A stretch of 64,000 bases of DNA from Inia geoffrensis (lineage: Eukaryota > Chordata > Mammalia > Artiodactyla > Iniidae): the NCBI GenBank assembly GCA_036417435.1, contig CM070905.1, positions 63,133,092-63,197,091 of the forward strand, in the 5' to 3' direction. The position numbers were made by a program, and so were the translations under genes. Position 1 is the stretch's first letter. The number at the start of each line of letters is the position of its first letter. Of this stretch, positions 52,589 to 63,332 are shown piece by piece. The notes below the pieces were generated by a model. That model saw only the letters and a program-made list of their open reading frames with translations. It ran no database searches and had not been told where the DNA came from.

Positions 52589-52599
52589 TCTTATTCCTT

Positions 52600-52745
52600 T
52601 CTGAGGAGCCCAGGTTATGGAGGCGGACTGGCTTCCATCCCAGTTCTTCCACTGAGTAAACTTGAATAAACTCTCAAAGCCTTAGTTTTCTCATCTGCAA
52701 AAGGAGTATAATAAGGTTATATCTATTTCATTTCTACTTTAAAAT
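52600..52745 (-). repeat. MIR relic
   Basis: Antisense MIR: CCATCCCAGTTCTTCCACTG, AGCCTTAGTTTTCTCATCTG, AAAAGGAGTATAATAAGG. Confidence 0.75.
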
Positions 52746-53415
52746 CCTCTGCTTGAGACCATCAAATCTCTCCAGTATTTAAACGAGGTCTTTTTTCAAG
52801 TTACTGCTGTATCTATAGTGAGTTGTGTTGACTCACAGTTTACAAATACCTTTTTGTTTACTAGTTTTGGTGAACTTCCTTGTAACTTCTGAGAAAGAAC
52901 AATTAGTAACACTGTATTCAAAAATAATCCGAACTCATTAGGAGATTTATCAAATCACACAGAATTTATGACATGAAAGAGTAAATATGTAGGGAAAATC
53001 AAATACCGAATGATCAAAATAAAAATAATAGCTTGTGGAGTTTACATACATATACATACAGATGTGTTTTGTATGTGTGTGTATTTGTGACATAGTAATA
53101 TTTAAACCTTAAATTATAACAATTGCATAAACATAAAGGGAATAAAATGCTATAATTAAAAATATTGCCAGAATATGTTAAAAGATTAAAAATAATTTAG
53201 ATATTGCTTACAAGAAGGGGTAGCTTAAAGTTATGATAAAGTTGAAAGTAAAATGTAAAAGATACTAACCAAAAAAGGCTAATACAGCTAATATAATAAA
53301 AAGTAGATTTTTTTTCAGGTTTTAGATGAATATTTATTGAAATACAGAGTATTTTAAATGTCCAAAAAAGGTTAAAAAAGAAGACCACAGAAGAGTATTA
53401 AAATATGATACTATT
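52746..53415. other. Intergenic stretch without recognised features
   Basis: AT-rich with a (TG/TA) patch at 53045-53090. No gene seen. Confidence 0.4.
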
Positions 53416-53745
53416 ATTTTGAGGGAGAAAGAAGGAAGAAAAGAAGGGAGGAAGAGGGAATGGAAAAGAGAAAAATAATGGAATATAAACCTCTGCTGAT
53501 ATTTTATTACACATATCAGAATGGTGACATCGCAAGGGATTTCTTATTTCTGGTTTTGGTTTTGCTTTTCTGTTTTAAAATTCTTTTCAAATTTTTGTAA
53601 TGGAAAAATTATTTAACACTGAAAAGAATACCCAGAAATCGCTGGGCAGTAGAATTGCAAATATTCTTCATTTTCTTCTTGATACTTCTCTGTATTTTTT
53701 CTGTTTCATTGCAAAGAGCATGAATTATTTTTATTGAAAGTGAAA
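53416..53745 (+). repeat. Old L1-type 3' UTR relic with a purine tract
   Basis: A GA-rich tract (53418-53475) is followed by CTTCATTTTCTTCTTGATAC, TTCTCTGTATTTTTTCTGTT and AAAGAGCATGAATTATTTTT, typical of old L1 3' ends. Confidence 0.45.
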
Positions 53746-56700
53746 AAGTTCTTTTCTACACAAAGATATGGATATCTCGTTTTCTTTCATATTTGAGTTT
53801 ATTTTAATTTAATTTTTTTACCATTGTAATTGGAGTACAATTGCTTTAAAATGGAGTGTTAATTTCTGCTGTATGATAAAGTGAATCAGCTATATGTATA
53901 CATATATCCCCATATGCCCTCCCTCTTGCATCTCACTCCCACCCTCCCTATCCCACCCCTCTAGGAGGTCACAAAGCACCACACTGATCTCCCTGTGCTA
54001 TGCGGCTGCTTCCCACTAGCTATTTTACGTTTGGTAGTATATATAAGACCATGCCACTCTTTCACTTTGTCCCAGCTTACCCTTCCCCCTCCCTGTATCC
54101 TCAAGTCCATTCTCTACATCTGCGTCTTTATTCCTGTCCTGACCCTAGGTTCTTTGGAACCTTTTTTTTTTTTTTTTTGATTCCATATATATGTGTTAGC
54201 GTACGGTATTTGTTTTTCTCTTTCTGACTGACTTCACTCTGTATGACAGACTCTAGGTCCATCCACCTCACTACAAATAACTCAATTTTGTTTCTTTTTA
54301 TGGCTGAGTAATATTCCATTGTACATATGTGCTACATCTTCTTTATCCATTCACCTGTCGATGGACACTTAGGTTGCTTCCATGTCCTGGCTATTGTAAG
54401 TAGAGCTGCAATGAACATTGTGGTACATGACTCTTTTTGAGTTATGGTTTTCTAAGGGTATATGCCCAGTAGTGGGATTGCTGGGTCGTATGGTAGTTCT
54501 ATGTTTAGTTTTTTAAAGAACCTCCATACTGTTCTCTATAATGGCTGTATCAATTTACATTCCTACCAACAGTGCAAGAGGGTTCCCTTTTCTCCATACC
54601 CTCTCCGGCATTTATTGTTTGTAGATATTTTGATGATGGCCATTCTGACTGGTGTGAGGTGATACATCACTGTAGTTTTGATTTGCATTTCTCTAATGAT
54701 TAGTGTTGTTGAGCATCCTTTCATGTGTTTGTTGGCAATCTGTATATCTTCTTTGTATAAATGTCTATTTAGGTCTTCTGCCCATTTTTGGATTGGGTTG
54801 TTTGTTTTTTTGATATTGAGCTGCATGAGCTGCTTGTATATTTTGGAGATTAATCCTTTGTCAGTTGCTTCTTGGGCAAATATTTTGTCCCATTCTGAAG
54901 GTTGTCTTTTCATCTGCTTTATGGTTTCCTTTAATGTGCAAAAGCTTTGAAGTTTCATTAGGCCCCATTTGTGTATTTTTGTTTTCATTTCCATTTCTCT
55001 AGGAGATGGGTCAAAAAGGATCTTGCTGTGATTTATGTCATAGAGTGTTCTGCCTATGTTTTCCTCTAAGAGTTTTATAGTGTCTGTCCTTACATTTAGG
55101 TCTTTAATCCATTTTGAGTTTATTTTTGTATATGGTATTAGGCAGTGTTTTGATTTCATTCTTTTACATGTGGCTGCCCGTTTTTCCCAGCACCACTTAT
55201 TGAAGAGGCTCTTTTCTCAATTTTTTATTCTTGCTTCCTTTATGAAAGATTAGGTGACCATATGTGCATGTGTTTATCTCTGGGCTTTCTATCCTGTTCC
55301 ATTGGTCTATATTTCTGGTTTTGTTCCAGGACCATACTGTCTGGATTACTGTAGCTTTTTAGTATAGTCTGAAGTCTGGGGGCCTGATTCCTCCAGCTCT
55401 GTTTTTCTTTCTCAAGATTGCTTTGGCTATTTGGGGTCTTTTGTGTTTCCATACAAATTGTGAAATTTTTTGTTCTAGTTCTGTGAAAAATGCCAGTGGT
55501 AGTTTGATAGGGATTGCATTGAATCTGTAGATTGCTTTGGGGAGTAGAGTCATTTTCACAATGTTGATTCTTCCAACCCAAGAACATGGTATATCTCTCC
55601 ATCTGTTTGTATCATCTTTAATTTATTTCATCAGCATCTTATAGTTTTCTGCATACAGGTCTTTTGTCTCCTTAGGTAGATTTATTCCTAGATATTTTAT
55701 TCTTTTTGTTGCAATGGTAAATGGGAGTGTTTCCTTAATTTCTCTTTCAGATGTTTCATCATTAGTGTATAGGGTTGTAAGTGATTTCTGTGCATTAATT
55801 TTGTATCCTGTAACTTCACCAAATTCATTGATTAGCTCTAGTAGTTTTCTGGTAGCATCTTTAGGATTCTCTATGTGTAGTATATCATGTCATCTGCAAA
55901 CAGTGACAATTTTAGTTCTTCTTTTCTGATTTGGATTCGTTTTATTTCTTATTCTTCTCTGATTGCTGTGGCTAAAACTTCCAAAACTATGTTGAATAAT
56001 AGTGGTGAGAGTGGGCAACCTTGTCTTGTTCCTGATCTTAGTGGAAATGGTTTCAAATTTTCACCATTGCATAGATGTTGGCTGTGAGTTTGTCATATAT
56101 GGCCTTTATCATGTGGAGGAAAGTTCCCTCAGTGCCTGCCTTCTGGAGGGTTTTTATCGTAAATGGGTGTTGAATTTTGTTGAAAGCTTTTTCTGCATCT
56201 ATTGAGACGATCATATTGTTTTTCTCCTTCAATATGTTAATATGGTTTATCACATTGATTTGCATATATTGAAGAATCCTTGCATTCCTGGGATAAACCC
56301 CACTTGATCATGGTGTATGACCCTTTAACGTGCTGTTTCTGTTTGCTAGTGTTTTGTTGAGGATTTTTGCATGTATGTGCATTAGTGATATTGGCCTGTA
56401 GTTTTCTATATTTGTGACACCCTTGTCGGGTTTTGGTATCAGGGTGATGTTGGCCTCCTAGAGTGAGTTTGGGAGTGTTCCTCCCTCTGCTATATTTTGG
56501 AAGAGTTTGAGAAGGATAGGTGTTAGCTCTTCTCTAAATATTTGATAGAATTCACTTGTGAAGCCATTTGGTCCTTAGCTTTTGTTTGTTGGAAGATTTT
56601 TAATCACAGTTTCAAATTCAGTGCTTGTGATTGGTCTGTTTATAGTTTCTACTACTTCCTGGTTCAGTCTGGGAATGTTGTGCTTTTCTAAGAATTTGTC

Positions 56701-56853
56701 CATTTCTTCCAGGTTGTCCATTTTATTGGCATAGAGTTGCTTGTAGTAATCTGTCATGATCGTTTGTGAGATCGCGAGATCTTTCACTTTCTGCAGTGTC
56801 TGTATTTACTTCTCCTTTTTCATTTCTAGTTCTACCAATTTGAGTCTTCTCCC

Positions 56854-57061
56854 TTTTTTTTTTTCTTTTGTCGTACGCAGGCCTCTCACTGTTGTGGCCT
56901 CTCCCGTTGCAGAGCACAGGCTCTGGATGCGCAGGCTCAGCAGCCATGGGTCACGGGCTCAGACGCTCCATGGCATGTTGGATCTTCCCAGACCGGGGCA
57001 TGAACCCGTGTCCCTTGCATCGGGAGGCGAACTCTCAACCACTGCGCCACCAGGGAAGCCC
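56854..57061 (-). mobile_element. CHR-2-type SINE inside the full-length L1
   Basis: Reverse copy with a T tract at the left, GCAGGCCTCTCACTGTTGTG and the head ending CCACCAGGGAAGCCC. L1 sequence is continuous on both sides (CTTCTCCC before, TTTTTCTTGATTAGTCTGGC after). The duplication is hidden in C/T runs on both flanks, so its exact length is ambiguous. Confidence 0.93.
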
Positions 57062-57452
57062 CCTTTTTTTCTTGATTAGTCTGGCTAATGGTTTATCAAT
57101 TTTATCTTCAAAGAACCAGCTTTTAGTTTTATTGATCTTTGCTCTCATTTCCTTAATTTCTTTTTCATTTATTTCTGATCTGATCTTTATGATTTCTTTC
57201 CTTCTGCTAACTTTGGAGTTTTTTTGTTCTTCTTTCTTGAATTGCTTTAGGTGTAAGGTTAGGTTCTTTATTTGAGATGTTTCTTGTTTCTTGACATAGG
57301 ATTTTATTGCTATAAACTTCCCTCTTAGAACTGCTTTTGCTGCATCCCATAAGTTTTGGGTCGTCGTGTTTTCACTGTCATTTGTTTCTAGGTATTTTTG
57401 GTTTTCTTTGATTTCTTCAGTGATCTCTTGGTTATTTAGGAGTGTATTTTTT

Positions 57453-57660
57453 TTTTTTTTTTCTTTTTGTGGTACACGGGCTTCTCACTGCTGTGGCCTC
57501 TCCCGTTGCGGAGCACAGGCTCTGGACGCGCAAGCTCAGCGGCCATGGGTCACGGGCCCAGCCGCTCCGCGACATGTGGTATCTTCCCAGACCGGGGCAC
57601 GAACCCGTGTCCCCTGCATCGGCAGGCGGACTCTCAACCACTGCACCACCAGGGAAGCCC
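57453..57660 (-). mobile_element. CHR-2-type SINE inside the full-length L1
   Basis: Reverse copy; the 16-bp duplication TAGGAGTGTATTTTTT at 57437-57452 and 57661-57676 is perfect, so the insertion is recent and post-dates the L1. It interrupts the endonuclease region of ORF2. Confidence 0.96.
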
Positions 57661-58561
57661 TAGGAGTGTATTTTTTAGCCTCCATGTGTTTGCACTTTTT
57701 AAAGATTTTTTTTCCTGTAATGATATCCAGTCTCATAGCATTGTGGGCGGAAAAGATACTTAATATGATTTCAGTCTTCTTAAATTTACCAAGGCTTGAT
57801 TTGCGACCCAAGATAAGATCTATCCTGGAGAATGCTCCATGAGCACTTGAGGAGAAGGTGTATCCTGTTGTTTTTGGATGGAATGTCCTATAAATATCAA
57901 TTAAGTCCATCTTGTTTAATGTATCATTTAAAGCTTGTGTTTCCTTATTTATTTTCATTTTGGATGATCTGTCCATTGGTGAAGGTGGGGTCCCCTACTA
58001 TGATCATGTTACTGTCGATTTCACCTTTTATGGCTGTTAGCATTTGCCTTATGTATTGAGGTGCTCCTATGTTGGGTGCATAAATATTTACCATTGTTAT
58101 ATCTTCTCCTAGGACTGATCCCTTGATCATTATGTAGTATCCTTTTTTCTCTCTTGTAATAGTCTTTATTTTAAAATCTATTTTGTCTGATATGAAAATT
58201 GCTACTCCAGCTTTCTTTTGATTTCCATTTGCATAGAATATCTTTTTCCATCCCCTCACTTTCAGTCTGTATGTGTCCTGAAGTGGGTCTCTTGTAGACA
58301 GCATATATATGGGTCTTGTTTTTGTATCCATTCAGCCAATCTGTGTCTTTTGGTGGGAGCATTTAATCCATTTACATTTAAGGTAGTTACTGATATGTAT
58401 GTTCTTATTACCATTAATTGTTTTGGGTTTGTTATTGTAGGTGTTTTCCTTCTCTTGTGTTTCCTTCCTAGAGAAGTTCCTTTAGCATTTGTTTTAAAGC
58501 TGGTTTGGTGGTACTGAATTCTCTTAGCTTTTCCTTGTCTGTAGAGGTTTTAATTTCTCTG

Positions 58562-59328
58562 TCAAATTTGAATGAGATCCTTGTTGGGTTGAGTCAACTG
58601 GGTTGTAGGTTTTTTCCCTTTCATCACTTTAAATATGTGCTGACACTGCCTTCTGGCTTGGAGAGCTTCTGCTGAAAGATCAGCTGTTAACCTTATGGGC
58701 ATTCCTTTGTGTGTTATTTGTTGCTTTTCCCTTAAAGCTTTTAATATTTTTTCTTTGTATTTAATTTTTGATAGTTTGATTAATATGTTTCTTGGCATGT
58801 TTTTCCTTGAATTTATCCTATACGGGACTCTCTGTGCTTCCTGGACTTGACTATTTCCTTTCCCATATTAGGGAAGTTTTCAACTATAATCTCTTCAAAT
58901 GTTTTCTCAGTCTCTTTTTCTCTTCTTCTTCTGGGACCCCTATAATTCAAATGTTGGTGCATTTAACGTTGTCCCAGAGGTCTCTGAGACTGTCCTCAAT
59001 TCTTTTCATTCTTTTTTCTTTATTCTGCTCTGAGGGTAGTTATTTCCACTATTTTATCTTCCAGGTCACTTATCCGTTCTTCTGCCTCTGGTATTCTGCT
59101 ATCGATTCCTTCTAGAGCATTTTTTATTCCATTTATTGTGGTATTCATCATTGTTTGTTTACTCTTTAGTTCTTCTAGGTCCTTTTTAAATGTTTCTTCT
59201 ATTTTCTCCATTCTATTTCCAAGATTTTGGATCATCTTTACTATTATTACTCTGAATTCTTTTACAGGTAGACTGCCTATTTCCTCTTCATTTGTTAGGT
59301 CTGGTGGGTTTTTACCTTGCTCCTTCAT
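58562..59328 (-). pseudogene. L1 ORF1 remnant
   Basis: The N-terminal part (59328-59020) begins MKEQGKNPPDLTNEEE and runs into a coiled coil (KKDLEELKSKQTMMNTTING). After a frame loss the C-terminal domain resumes at 58798 with MPRNILIKLSKIKYKEK and ADLSAEALQARRQCQHIF. The middle RRM-like part lies in a broken stretch between them. The protein would be about 340 residues if intact; here it is split over frames. Confidence 0.85.
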
Positions 59329-59329
59329 C

Positions 59330-61487
59330 TGCTTTGTGTTTCTCTGATTATTATTTTGCTTAACTTAATGTGTTTGGTGTCTCCTTTTCACAGGCTGCAG
59401 GTTCATAGTTCCCGTTTTTTTGTGTGTCTTCCCCCAGTGGCTGAGACTGGTTCCGTGGGTTTTGTAGGCTTCCTGGTGGAGGGGACTGGTGCTTGTGTTG
59501 AGGCTGGACCTTGTCTTTCTGGTGGGCAGGACTGTGTCCAGTGGTGTGTTTGGGGTGTCTGTGATCTTATTATGATTTTAGGCAGCTTCTCTGCTAATGG
59601 GTGGGGTTGTGTTCCTGTCTTACAAGTTGTTTGGCATAGGGTGTCTAGCACTGTAGTTTGCTGGTCATTGAGTGGAGCTGGGTCTTAGCATTGAGATGCA
59701 AGTCTCTGGGAGAGCTTCTGTTGTTTGATATTGCATGGAGCTCGGAGGTTTCTGGTGGGCCAATGTCCTGAACTGAGCTCTCTCACCTCAGGCTTTACAC
59801 CCAGCTGGAGCACTAAGACCCTGTCAGCCACACAGCTCAGAAGAAAAGGGAGAAAAAAAAATAAAGAAAGAAAAAAATAAAGTGAAATAAAATAAAGTTT
59901 TAAAATAAAAATTAAAAAAAATATTAAATATAAAAAATAAAAAGTAATTTAAAAAAAAGGAAGAAAAAGAGGACAACCAAACCTAAAGACAAATCCAACA
60001 ATGATAGCAAGTGCTAAAAACTATACCAAAAGCAAAACAAAAGCGGACAGACAGAACCCTAGGACAAATGGTAAAAGCAAAGTTATACAGACAAAATCAC
60101 AGAAAGAAGTATACACATACACTGTCACAAAAAGAGATAAAGGAAAAAAAAAACATATATAAAAAAAAGGAAGAGAGCAACCAAATCAATAAATCTACCA
60201 ATGATAATGTCTAAATAGTAAAGTATGATAAACATAAAACTGGAAACAAATTAGATGCAGAAAGCAAACCCCAGGTGTACAGTTGCTCCCAATGTCCACC
60301 GCCTCATTTTTGGGGTGATTTGTTGTCCAGTTTGTTATTCTACAGATGCAGGGTTCATCCAGTTGATTGTGGAGATTTAATCCACTGCTCCTGAGGCTGC
60401 TGGGAGAAATTTCCCTTTCTCTTGTTTGTTCACAGAGCCCCTGGGGTTCAGGTTTGGATTTGGCCCTGCCTCTGTGTGTAGGTTGCCTGAGGGCATCTGT
60501 TCCCTGCCCAGACAGGAGGGGGTTAAAGGAATGGCTGATTAGGGGGCTCTGCTCACTCAGGCCAGGGGGAGAGAGGGGCTCAGAATGCGGGGTGATCCTG
60601 CAGGAGCAGAGGCTGGCGTGAGGTTGCACCAGCCTGAGGCGCACCATGTGTTCTCCCAGATAAGTTGTCCTTGTATCACGGGACCCTGGCAGTGGCAGGC
60701 TGCACAGGCTCCTGGGAGGGGAGGTGTGGATAGTGACCTGTGCTTGCATACAGGCTTCTTGGTGGCCGTAGCAGCAGGCTTAGCGTTTCATGCCCATTGA
60801 TGGTTCCGTGCTGATATCCACAGCTCACGCCTGTCTCTGGAGCTCATTTAGGCAGTGCTCTGAATCCCCTCTTCTTGTGCACCCCGAAAAAATGCTCTGT
60901 TTCCTCTTAGCCAGTTCCAGACTGTTCCCTGGACTCCCTCCTGGTTAGCTGTGGCACACTAGCCCCCCTCAGGTTTTGTTCACGCAGCCAACCCCAGTCC
61001 TTTCCCTGGGATCTGACCTCCAAAGCCAGAACCTCAGCTCCCAGCCCCAGCGGGTGAGCAGACAAGCCTCTTGGGCTGGTGAGTGCTGGTCGGCACCGAT
61101 CCTCTGTGTGGATATCTCTCCACTTTGCCCTCTGCACCCCTGTTGCTGTTCTCTCCTCCATGGCTCCGAACCGTCCCCCCCGCCCACCCGCTGTTTCCAC
61201 CAGTGAAGGGGCTTCCTAGTGTGTGGAAACTTCTCCTCCTTCACAGCTCTTTCCCAGTGGTGCAGGTCCCATCCATACTCTTTTGTCTCTGGTTTTTCTT
61301 TTTTCTTTTGCCCTACCCAGGTACGTGGGGAGTTTCTTGCGTTTTGGGAAGTCTGAGGTCTTCTGCCAGCATTCAGTAGGTGTTTTGTAGGAGTTGTTCC
61401 ACATGTAGATGTATTTTTGATGTATTTGTTGGGTGGAAGGTGATCTCCACGTCTTACTCCCCTGCCTCCTTGAAGGGTCCCCCCCTA
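59330..61487 (-). promoter_or_regulatory. L1 5' UTR / internal promoter region
   Basis: In intact L1s this region holds the RNA polymerase II internal promoter. The outer part (60300-61487) is GC-rich with CpGs. The inner part contains a strand-asymmetric A-rich block on + (about 59840-60230). A chance-looking open frame of 184 codons (60749-60195, minus) lies within it and resembles no known protein. Confidence 0.7.
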
Positions 61488-61741
61488 AAACGTAGATTTT
61501 TAGGACACATTCTAGAGAAAGAGGGTTAATTTAAGACAGTATATCAGGAAGACATTATTCTATATTTGTATGTATCTAATAACATATCTTCAAAGCATAT
61601 GAAACAATATCATAGAGAGAACTTCCTAATTCCATAGTCTGAGATTTGGATGTGTTTCTTTGAATAAATAATAGAATAAACAGACAAAAGATAAGTGTGT
61701 AGATTTCAAGAATGTAACAAACAAGTATATAATTAATACAA

Positions 61742-61785
61742 GTTTGTATAGTATATGTAAGCTTACTTGTATATATTATACAAAC
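61742..61785. repeat. AT-rich imperfect palindrome
   Basis: GTTTGTATA at one end pairs with TATACAAAC at the other, around a perfect GTAAGCTTAC centre, with a small bulge. Confidence 0.75.
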
Positions 61786-62426
61786 ATATTATATAAATAT
61801 ACACAGAAACACAAAAAATGTGTGTAATGTTATATTACTAATAATTGCAAAACATGTCATCTTTCAAGGGCACTTGGAAAATTTGTCAAATTTGCCAAAT
61901 TTTGGAATTTGGAAAATTCCCCAGATTTCCAGTTCCAAACTTGACCACATAATGCTGCATATGACATGCTTTAACAAATCTTAGGAATTGAAATATTACA
62001 AACTGATTTCTGGCATTGATATTAACAGAACTTAACAGAAAGGTACATTGAAAATTTTAAATTAACTTTTCTAAAAAATCTGGGTAAAGAAATAAATCAT
62101 TATAAATTTAATAAAATATTTTAATATCAGGATAACGAAAAGATACCACTTTAGAACTTGTGGGATGCAGCAAATCAGGGCTAATAGAAAAACTTACAGC
62201 TTTAAATATATTAAAAACAAGATTAAATATAAGTACTGATCCATTGATTCCATACATTAGAAAAAGAACAGTCAAATCTAAAGAAATTAGAAGGAAGAAA
62301 AATAATAAAGATGTGGCAAAGATCAATAAAATAATAAGCAGACCTAACAGTAGAGAGGATCAGCAAAGCCAATAGTTAATTCTTTATAAAGATAAATAAA
62401 ATTAGTACAGTTCTAGCAAGCTAGGT

Positions 62427-62478
62427 GGAGGGTGGTGGAGGGAGGTGGAGGGAGGGGAGATAGGGAGGGAGAGAGAAG
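62427..62478. repeat. G-rich purine tract (GGTGGAGGG)n-like
   Basis: Tandem variants of GGTGGAGG/GGAGG followed by GGGAGAGAG; low complexity, at least six G-runs of three or more within about 50 nt. Confidence 0.8.
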
Positions 62479-63102
62479 AAGTATAAAATTTCAACATCAG
62501 TATCAGTAATGAAAAATTAATATACTTAGAAATTCTACAGACTTTCTAATGATTATTAGGGAATATTATGAACAACATTGTGCTATTAAAATTGAAAATT
62601 TAGTAATGAGAGATCTCTTAGAAAAATAATCAAAACTAACAAAATAATAAGCAGATGTATTAAAGAAACACTGCATAATTTTAACACTTGCCACAAAGAA
62701 AACTTTTAGGCTCAGGTGACTTTACTGGTGAAACATTTCTTCCAATAGTTTTTAGGAAGAAATGATATCAATTCTATACAGTCTCTTCCAAAAATAGAAG
62801 AAGAGGGAACACCAACATGTCAGTATAATCTTGATAATAAAATTTGACAAGGGCTTTAAAAAAAATAGGGAAAATTACATACCAAACTCTTCATGAACAT
62901 ATATGCAGAAATCTTTAACACAATATTAGCAAACTGAGCGCTGGTGCCATATGAAAAGGATATTATATCCAGGAATGCAAACTTCTGACAGTTTGATGGA
63001 TTCAGTACATCAAGAGAATAATAGATGCAGAACAATCATTTGATAATTTCTTTACCGAATCATGATAATAACTCTTGGAAAATTAGGAGTAGAAAAGAAT
63101 TT

Positions 63103-63106
<4 letters not shown>

Positions 63107-63143
<37 letters not shown>

Positions 63144-63332
63144 GTACGCGGGCCTCTCACTGTCGTGGCCTCTCCCGTTGCGGAGCACAGGCTCTGGATG
63201 CGCAGGCTCAGCGGCCATGGCTCACGGGCCCAGCCGCTCCGCGGCATGTGGGATCTTCCCGGACAGTGGCACGAACCCGTGTCCCCTGCATCGGCAGGTG
63301 GACTCCCAACCACTGCACCACCAGGGAAGCCC
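63107..63332 (-). mobile_element. CHR-2-type SINE inside an old L1
   Basis: Reverse copy with a long T tract (to 63140), GCGGGCCTCTCACTGTCGTG and the head ending CCACCAGGGAAGCCC. The perfect 17-bp duplication TAGAAAAGAATTTTCTT lies at 63090-63106 and 63333-63349. It has one of the longest A tails of the set, which together with the perfect duplication suggests a young insertion. Confidence 0.96.

Larger units (their letters stand above)
54128..58362 (-). pseudogene. L1 ORF2 remnant, interrupted by two SINEs
   Basis: Pieces in order on the minus strand: endonuclease start region (58362-57945, several frames), endonuclease core with SAHGAFSRIDLILGRK (57976-57536, running into SINE sequence), a linker segment (56787-56575, [17 protein letters not shown]), reverse transcriptase with FADD codons at 55889-55900, and a long C-terminal open frame (55159-54563, 198 codons) followed by [15 protein letters not shown] (54319-54128). 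Many stops and shifts plus the SINEs preclude a product. Confidence 0.85.
53809..61487 (-). mobile_element. Near full-length L1 (about 7.2 kb without nested SINEs)
   Basis: Minus-strand L1 with its 3' end at about 53809 and its 5' end near 61487, where the G-rich start (complement of CCTTGAAGGGTCCCCCCC) is met. Order on the minus strand: 5' UTR of about 2.1 kb (59330-61487), ORF1 remnant, ORF2 remnant, 3' UTR. Two CHR-2 SINEs sit inside at 56854-57061 and 57453-57660. Both ORFs carry shifts and stops. I could not find a convincing target duplication. Confidence 0.92.
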
